Assembly (NCBI GenBank): GCA_903813345.2
Contig: CAIIXF020000005.1
Span: 7,009,375-7,073,374 of the forward strand
From: Owenia fusiformis
Taxonomy: Eukaryota > Annelida > Polychaeta > Sabellida > Oweniidae
Direction: 5' to 3'
Length of the DNA: 64,000 nt
The notes beneath the pieces were generated by a model. It saw only the letters and a program-made list of their open reading frames with translations. It was not told the origin of the DNA and made no database searches. Both the position numbers and the translations under genes were made by a program. This document shows positions 52,701-61,700 of this stretch, piece after piece. How positions within the stretch are numbered: position 1 is the first letter of the stretch; the number at the start of each line of letters is the position of its first letter.

Positions 52701-55700
52701 TGTTGCTTCAACAGCTTCAAACAGTCACATTATGAATCAACATTCCCTACAAGAACTCTCAGACTTAATAATGAATCCACAAGATATTTCAGATATATGC
52801 TTGTCTTTATTAATCATCCCAGAGTTCAAGGCACACCTATATTGGAGTTGTTTTTCGAATACTAAGTAAAATGAGTAATCTGGCAAACTCAAGTGTTTTA
52901 GTACAATTACAAGGTTGCAAAGAAACATCTTGATACATTGAACCAATAGTTTTACTTTACACAAACTAATAACAGAAAACAACATTCAGACAGTCTAGTT
53001 TGTAATTCACTTGAGACCTTTAAATCACAACTGTGACTGGCAGAGAATTAAATATGTATAAAAGACATACTAGTGACCGCATCGTGCATGCTGTTGCCAT
53101 CTAACACTCTCGACTCTTCCATCCAACGTCCCAGGGCATTAGGTATACTCCCTAACACAGCAGAGCCATTTCCAGTAGCCTCACCAAAGGCATCCTAAAC
53201 ACACACATACATAGAAAATATATCATCAGTTTCCTTGAGTGCATCTACATTCTACATCTTCTACTAGGCCGAGAATCAGGATGAGAATTCAATTGAAAGG
53301 TTTCAGTTTCTTTGGAGCAACTGTGTACTAAAATGTACTTCTGGACTGGAAATCTTTTTTTTCAACTTAGTTGTAGATGCACTCAAGTTTGATAATGTTT
53401 GTCTTCTCTTCAGCTGATTCTTTATTAATATATATGGATGTTGGTTGGTTGAATAAGAATGTAACACTTTAATTATTACAAATTATTAATTGGTTAGATT
53501 TGAGACTTGTTCAGGTTGAGATATTTTCACATCAGATGTATTCAGGACAGGTCTGTGTATTCATCATTACAAGCCATCAAATTTATTAATTCAAGATTCT
53601 TAAATGTAGTTATCTTAATATTTACATACAAATAATATCCAAACATTAAGGTGTCTTTCTTACAGATTTCACCATATTCCCCACAATAACAACCTAATTC
53701 CTTAAAATTACACTGAAATGGGAGTTACACTGGATATAAAGAACTGAGTAATGGTCACAAAACTCACAAAAAAATATAGCGAATATGGTGTTGTAAAATA
53801 TAAAACAACAATAGGGTAGTCAAAAACATTTACACTGAATAACAATATGTAAGAATTGCTATTTCATAGAATTAACCCTTCTAGGTCAAATGCATGCATA
53901 CATCAATAGTCATACATCAGTTTTCAAGACAACCATATCTACACATGTTCTTCCATTGAATTAATTTAGGACAACAAAAACAACAACGAAAAATACACTG
54001 TCAAGTGATGTTTTACTTAATATCTCGAGAACCCCTAAATCAACTGATTTATTAGCAGTGTTGGAGCGGCAGGTCTAAACCAATTTCTACCTTCTATTAC
54101 GTTTTTTAGCCCCACGTTTATGTATCTGTAAAACCCTGATTGAAAATCACATATTTTCTAGAGAATTACGGATACACATACACAACCTGGCCAAAAAATT
54201 GCACTTTCATTGATATACAACATTTCAGACTAAAAGACTAATATTTCATTAGAACATGTATAAATAGAGTTGGTTGCCAGACCCCAGGAGGGTTAATACC
54301 TGAAAGAGGTCTTCAAACATATCATCTTCATTGCGATGTAGTACCCTCCCAAGACCCTCATTAGCTACAAGTACCCGAGCATGTGCATTCCCAAGGTGAC
54401 CCACTTGGCTGGAGAGATTCAATACATCAGCTGCTGCAGATGGGCCAAGCAACCTACAAACACAAGGGGAACCATTGTACTGGTGGTTCTGCACAATTTT
54501 ATGATTTCTATTTCATTTTGCTTGTTGAGGGTTCTGATCTTAAACATCAATGAATTAGTGAAGGTGGGTGAATTTTCTTTCACTTATCGAAACCAACATC
54601 TGATTGAAAGTTTTGTTAGAATCATGAATGTAATCATAGCTGTGGTATCACAAAATGATGGCATTAACAAGAATATATCATTACTTCTTTGAAAAGGTAT
54701 AAAGTCTAATTTAAGGTCAAGACCAAGCTCTTTATAATGGGTTTACTGACCTCTGTAAGATGACTGGTGGGTTAGGATGTCTGTGGCCACCTGCTGTATA
54801 GTGGACATGTAGAGTCTGTGTACTGGGGTTATACCTACAGAATACAAGAGTACGTGTAAGTATCACATATTGGACATAGAAAACAAGATTCCTCACATGT
54901 TTATTCACATTCCTTATCATAGAAGTGAGACTCTAGAAGTAAGGTTTGAAAATTACTTTTTTCCCAAGATCTTTTTTTTAATAAATGACCCACTGAACGA
55001 GATTATAGCAATTATACTGTTGAATTCATTCTAAAAATTCCAGACAAAACTGGTAATCATATTGCAGAATAATACCAGGGTGATCCTCATGAAAAACAGA
55101 ATACACCCAACGATGCGGTCACTGCGTTACTATTGCATTCATTCGACCAAACCCCACACTTATCTATGTGGCCTGGAGATACAAAATGCTTTGTGAATAA
55201 TATTTTGCAATGTGCAAAGCAATAATCAAACACGACACAATAAACAATCTCTTTATTTCAAACCGACATCATATCATGCTACATCTAATGAACATGCCAC
55301 AGTAAATGTACTACCACAACAAATAACATTTCAAAATCACACAGTAAAGAAAAGACTGTATTACCACAGATCAAGCTACATTTCATACTACAGATTTCAA
55401 AACACAATACAATATTGGTGTCAACACAGTACATTCAAAGCTTACAACAAAGTACATTCAAAACTCACATTAAGAATGACACATCGAGTATATGTGATAT
55501 ACCAGTACCTGTCATACCTGTATGTTCCCCCTCTCTGTCTTCTGACCTGGGCAGATGGCCTGGATGAGGAGCTGCTCCCCTGGGCATCACTGTTGCGGTT
55601 CAGCAGGGGGTGACTAGAGAGAACATTGCTGGGAGGGGGTGGTACTGATGGTCCTTAAGTACAATAGAATAGAGTATGTAGGATCATTGAAATGGTGAGA

Positions 55701-58700
55701 TAAAGCACCAGGCATTTTTCAGCATGTTTAAGAATAAAACATGGCAAATGATGAAAATCAATTGAATATTGACCAGTAGGTCTAAGAGCTTCTAAATCAC
55801 AGATACATATCAACAAATATCACATCTATAGACTTGTTCAGGTTAGGATCATCGGGATTTAACAGTACGAACAATCCTGATTTCAAAAAATCCAGCAAAA
55901 AATCTCAAATCATCTTAATGTTTCATGATTTTTCAGAGTCGCAACTGGGCACAAAAGGATTTTCAAGTTGATTCTGAATAATTTTTTTACATCAATGTTA
56001 TAGGAATCCTACCTGCAAGCTCATTGCCATTATTGTCATCATGTACACTTATTGGCAGGTTATACGTCCTCAAGTGATGGGCATCTCCGAATATCAGATG
56101 CTGACTGGGAACTGAAACATACACATGATAATATTAAACAAATCTCGAGATTACAGTTTATTTGTTGAACTAAAGATCTTGATTCTTGAACCTTCAGATC
56201 AAAGATTTGATCATTCAGTTTGATTCAATGCTTTTATAATTTTTTTGTACAGCTCTATCCAATGATTATACATTTGGTACAAAGTTTGCAAAATAATGAT
56301 GTTGCTTGTATCTTGAACCATAAGAACACAAGTCAGAATGGCTTGATTTACAAGCATATAATGTTGCTATCAATTCTGAGCAAATTATTCAAGGTAGAGA
56401 ATACATGCCAAAAGGTTGAGATAGCAATTTAGGTATTGCACATGCTGTTGTCGTTATTGACCAGAAAGTTGCAGTTTGTTCCACAATCAAACGCTAGGCC
56501 GACAATATGGCCCCAAACTATGTGGTGGGGACATAATAACTATTAAATTATCTCCCTCTTAGTTTAGAAGCCATAAATGAGTATGTTATTTCAATATCTT
56601 CCGGTAGCTTGCTCTAATCTATTGTTGCTGAATCCTATGAACATTTTCTATACAGACAACTTACCATGTGCTGGAAACATGTCTTCCAGTTGTACAAAGA
56701 GATCATCGTCATCATTCATGCGGACCATGGTCTCCTCCATGTCTAGGTAGTCATCATCCATACCCTCGAGATCTATACCCTCCATGTCAGAGCCCTAAAA
56801 GACACCAATAACACTTAATATGAAACTTGAATCAAGCCGAATCATCTGATATGTGATTAGAACTGTGAGCATGAAACTTAGTTTGACAACATTCTCACCA
56901 GATTGTCGCAAATCCATGTATCTGATTGGCCAGTTTCAGTTATGTGACTATGCAATCCCAGATTGGATATCTCAAATAAAATACTTGTCTAAATCTCAGT
57001 TTTACAGATTACATCAACCAACTCAAGGGAGAGTCCCTTATTCTCATTTAGATAAAATTACAGCTCTAGTTGATTTAACAGAGTAGGTGTTGCACGTATC
57101 TTGAACCATAAGAACACAAGTTAGTATGGCTTGATTTACAAGCATATTATGTTGCTATCAATTCTGAGCAAGTTATTCAAAGCAGCGAATACATGCCAAA
57201 AGGTTGAGATAGCAGTCATTGACATTCAGTTAGTCACAATGATTAACTTTTTGGTTGTCCTGTAATCAATATTACCATCCATACCTCACTGTAGTCATCT
57301 CCTTCATCATCGTCATCCTCTTCTTCAACATCATCGTCGTCCTCATCGTTGTCATTCTCTTCATCATCTTCTGGGCCATCATCGTCGTCGTCGTCATCAT
57401 CTTCGTCACTGTTTGAGTCATCATCCTCCTGGTCTGCTACAACAACAAAATAAAGGTTACATGAAAAAAAATTCAAACTAGGGTATTGAGCCTGATTTTG
57501 ATGTAAATTGATCTCTCGGACACTGAGAGTTTACCAACTGAGCCATGTTGCATGTATCTTGAACCACAATGACATAGGTCACAATGGCTTGATTTACAGG
57601 CATTCAATGTTGCTATCAATTCTGAGCAAATTATTCAAGGTATAGAATATATGCCAAAAGGTTGAGATAGCAGTTGAGTTATACAAATACTGAAAAACTC
57701 ACCTTGAGTGTGTTCAGGCATGTCATCATCTGAAATGTCTTGTGTGATCATCTGTGAATCATGTGCATCGTCCTCGTCATCACCAGCCACATCTAGAATA
57801 ACATTGTCATTCTCCTGATCAACCACATCATCATCTGAAATCAAACAAAGCAAAACATAACAATCAGTCTTTTGAACAGCACTAAGAAATGCTTCAACTT
57901 GAATAAGTGTGATGGAATATCTTGGCCTTTATTGCTTGGGCCGATTGTCCAATAATTTTCAAAATCACATAGACTTAAGGGGACATTAATCTGTAACAAC
58001 CATCACTGATTCTAGTCTGTAACAACCATCACTGATTCTTAATGTGGCAAGATACAGGGCTTTCTTGACTTTGTGCACTTGGACATAAACAATGCATGAA
58101 CAGAAACAACTCTCAGTTGAAATAATGAATCCGCATGATATTTCAGATATATGCTTGTCTTTATTAATCATCACAGAGTTGTTACATTCAGATAATCACA
58201 TTACATTCGTTGACATTGTAATTAGTACATACAAGTATTAAAGTTTTGGGGTACATTTTTTGCTAATTGAAAAATAATTTTTAGATTCTCATTTTCCAAT
58301 ATAGCTATGGTTCTTAGGGTAGATTCATATGATGAGAATTTAATAAACAAGACACTGACGCCTATCAACACAAGACAACAACAATATAGTTCTAAACAAG
58401 TGCTATGAAATTAACATTTCTCTACTCACCCTCCATGAGAATACACTCCAGTTGAGCATTCCTATTCTGCCTCCTGTTGTCAATCAGTTGATCAAGCACA
58501 TGTTCCAACTCATTCTCTACCCTAATATGATCATCACTCACACCTACAACATTAAATATCAATTTGTTTTTCACCTAATGGTACATTGAGGACACAGTTT
58601 AGTAACAAATGTATGTATCATAATATAATTGCTCTAATTATTTAAGAAAATACATATGCATGCATTTCAGTCAAGATGGTCAGTGACTATGTTTCATTAT

Positions 58701-61700
58701 ATATTGTTGTGCCTCAGTCCTATCATTTAAGTATCACAGATTATTCACTATTTGGCAATTTTAACATCATCGGCTGAAAGATAGATTAAGTCCTATCCTC
58801 TGTTAAATATGACCATCACATGCTAGCTATGATCCCTCAATATTTTCACTGTGTAGATGTGGAGTTGATGCAAGACTTGTATGTTTCTCACCTGAATCTT
58901 GAACCTGTGGGGCTGTATGTTCCGTATCCTCAGCCACAACTGCAAGACTGGGGTCTTCTATAGGCTGACTCTCTGTGGTGGATACAGTGGTAGCCTGGGA
59001 GCTTGCAACTGGTTGCTCAGCTTCTGCCTGTTGTTGAGTCCTAACCTCTTGTTCTTGAGTAGAGGCTGTTTCAGTTACATCTTTAATATGAATAACAGTT
59101 GATGGGTTGAAACAGTAACTAAAGTGTGATTTTTTGATTGCATCTTATAATTTAATGAAATAATTTAAATAACCTCGACATGCCTCAGTCCTATCATTTA
59201 AGTATCACAGATAATTCACTATTAGGCAGTTTTAACATCATTGGCATATGTGTATTAGCAGATTTACATATCTTTCTGAACCACAGATTACAATACGCTA
59301 CAGCACACATTTGTAAATCAACAAATATTCAGGATATGTTTTCATTAAGAAATGTGAATTTACAAGCACTGGCAATATGCAAGCATGTAACCATACCCAA
59401 TCCCCCATATATGAATGCACAGTAAACAAATAGCTGAGCAACATGTATTTGGAAGCAACATGGAGCAACATCACATTATACCAGCAATTAATAGATATCT
59501 GAACAACATGTCTAGATGTAAAGCACTAGCAATATACTAGCACTAATATCACCAACACATGTTTGAGTAGTATCTCTAGATAAAGCCCTAGCAATATACT
59601 AGCACTAATATCACCAACACATGTTTGAGCAACATGTCTAGATAAAGCCCCAGCAATATACTAGCACTATCCCAAATATACATTTGAGCAACATGTCCAG
59701 ATAAAGCCCTAGGAATATACTAGCACTAATATCACCCAACACAATTTGAGCGACATGTCTTGATGAAGCCCTAGCAATTTACTAGCACTTATATCACCCA
59801 ACACAATTTGAGCAACATGTATGAAGCATTGGCTTATTACAACACCAACACTGTTGCATGTATCTTGAACCACTGAGAGGTCCAACTCACAATGGCTTAG
59901 GAATTGCAGGCATTGCTTTTGCTATCTGGTCTTAGCACCTATTCATGGGATAGATTAGGTACCAAAGGGTATAGATAGCAAATGCCATTAGCAATAATTC
60001 CACCACCAAATAGCCTTCTCTCAAAGCACTATTTATGAGCCACGTGTTCCCCTCAACATCTTAATATCACTAAAAGACTATAACACTAAAAATCTTAATA
60101 TGAACAAGAGCTAAACTTCTTTCATACAAACCTTTTATTTGGAACAATGGGGCAAGAATGACATTAATATGGAATTCCATGGTCTTTTTGTACTTACTTC
60201 TATTTTTCTAGATTCTCAACTGCACAATAGTCGACAAGACAAAAATCATTTTTCAAAACTGTTAAGCTTCAATGCTTGGAAGATTTTTCTTTATAGGTTC
60301 TCATTTTATTCTCATAATTTTCAAATATAATGTCAAACTACCTATGTTTATAACAACATAAGCTGCAGAGGAAATATCACTGCCATAGTTGTTGTACTCA
60401 CCTGGAGGAGGATTATTTTCTCTTGTCTCATTCACAGTGTTATCACTCCTAGCCTCCTCAGCAACATTAGTTTTGGACTTATGGTTGGGCTTCTGTACAA
60501 CATTCTGTGGCTGGTTAACTATCCTAGATAAAGTCTCCAGTGGCTTTAATGATGCATTCACTGTCAAACACATATTAGGACTGGATAAGTCCAGGCTATG
60601 AGGGATGCGTGCCAGGTCACTGACAATCCCCCGCTTCAGCATAATTTTCACCATATTGTTCATAGTATTCTGTTGACCTTTAAACACTTGGTTAGGCACC
60701 TGTCCTGGCACTGGACAGGACTCTATCATCGTGCTTATAATCCCAGTTAGACACTGTATCCTTGAATGTTTCTCTGCACTTTCTGGCAGGTTTAGGGCCC
60801 TGGGGAGGGCAGATTTCACCTCATTTACAAGTACAGTCTGAGCCTCAGGGCAATGATTAGATGAAGCAAGGCTGGAGATTAATAGCCTAGATAGGGCTGG
60901 GCAGTCCTTGTCTCCACTCTTTTGGCAGGAGGGTAGTAAGTGGTCAAATATAAATGCGAGCACATTAGTGTCCTGAAATTGAAGATAAAATGTAGTGTAA
61001 GACAATATATTTGAGTATTTGACCAAGTAGTAAATAATCATTTGCAAATTCATATGTTCTAGCAAGTGTAACAATATTTCATGGCTCTCAAAGCTTTACA
61101 TTATCTCCTTATGTCTCAGTCCTATCATTAAAGTATCATTTATATTTCAGCATTAGGCAGTTTTAACATCATTGGCACATAAATAATATAATACAAATAT
61201 GAAGAATCAATTTCAGAGCATACATACCTCCGTAATAATATCTGACTGTCCCACATTGTAGGAATATTGAGCAACTAGTAACGCACACCCAGCATATGAC
61301 CGCACCAACTCGGCAAGTAGACGTAATATGGCAGACTTTGGCAATAATGGTTTACTTTTCCTTTTTTCTTCCTCCTTTTTCTTGCGTTCTTCCTCAGATT
61401 CCTCTTTCTCCTCATCTTTCTTATCACTGGATGACCCTTGAGTTCCAGGCTGTAAAAATATAAGTACCAGGATGGTGAGATACATGTACATGTAATGTTA
61501 CAGGGTGTTTTACTGTTGTACAGGCCGTTTTACTGTTGGTATAACTTGAGTACTCAGAGAAACAGTGATCAAGTCCAGAATCAACTGAGCCTTTAATACA
61601 AGTCTACACAAAGTCTCTTGGAAAACATGTGGTGTAGTAATACCTCTATACGAGTTTAGTTTAAATATTTCCTCTGCATATTAAGATAAGAACTCTCAGA

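Noticed and set aside
57243-57476. Asp/Glu run as simple repeat only
   Set aside because: It has splice sites in phase with neighbouring exons and a counterpart in human HUWE1, so it is an exon.
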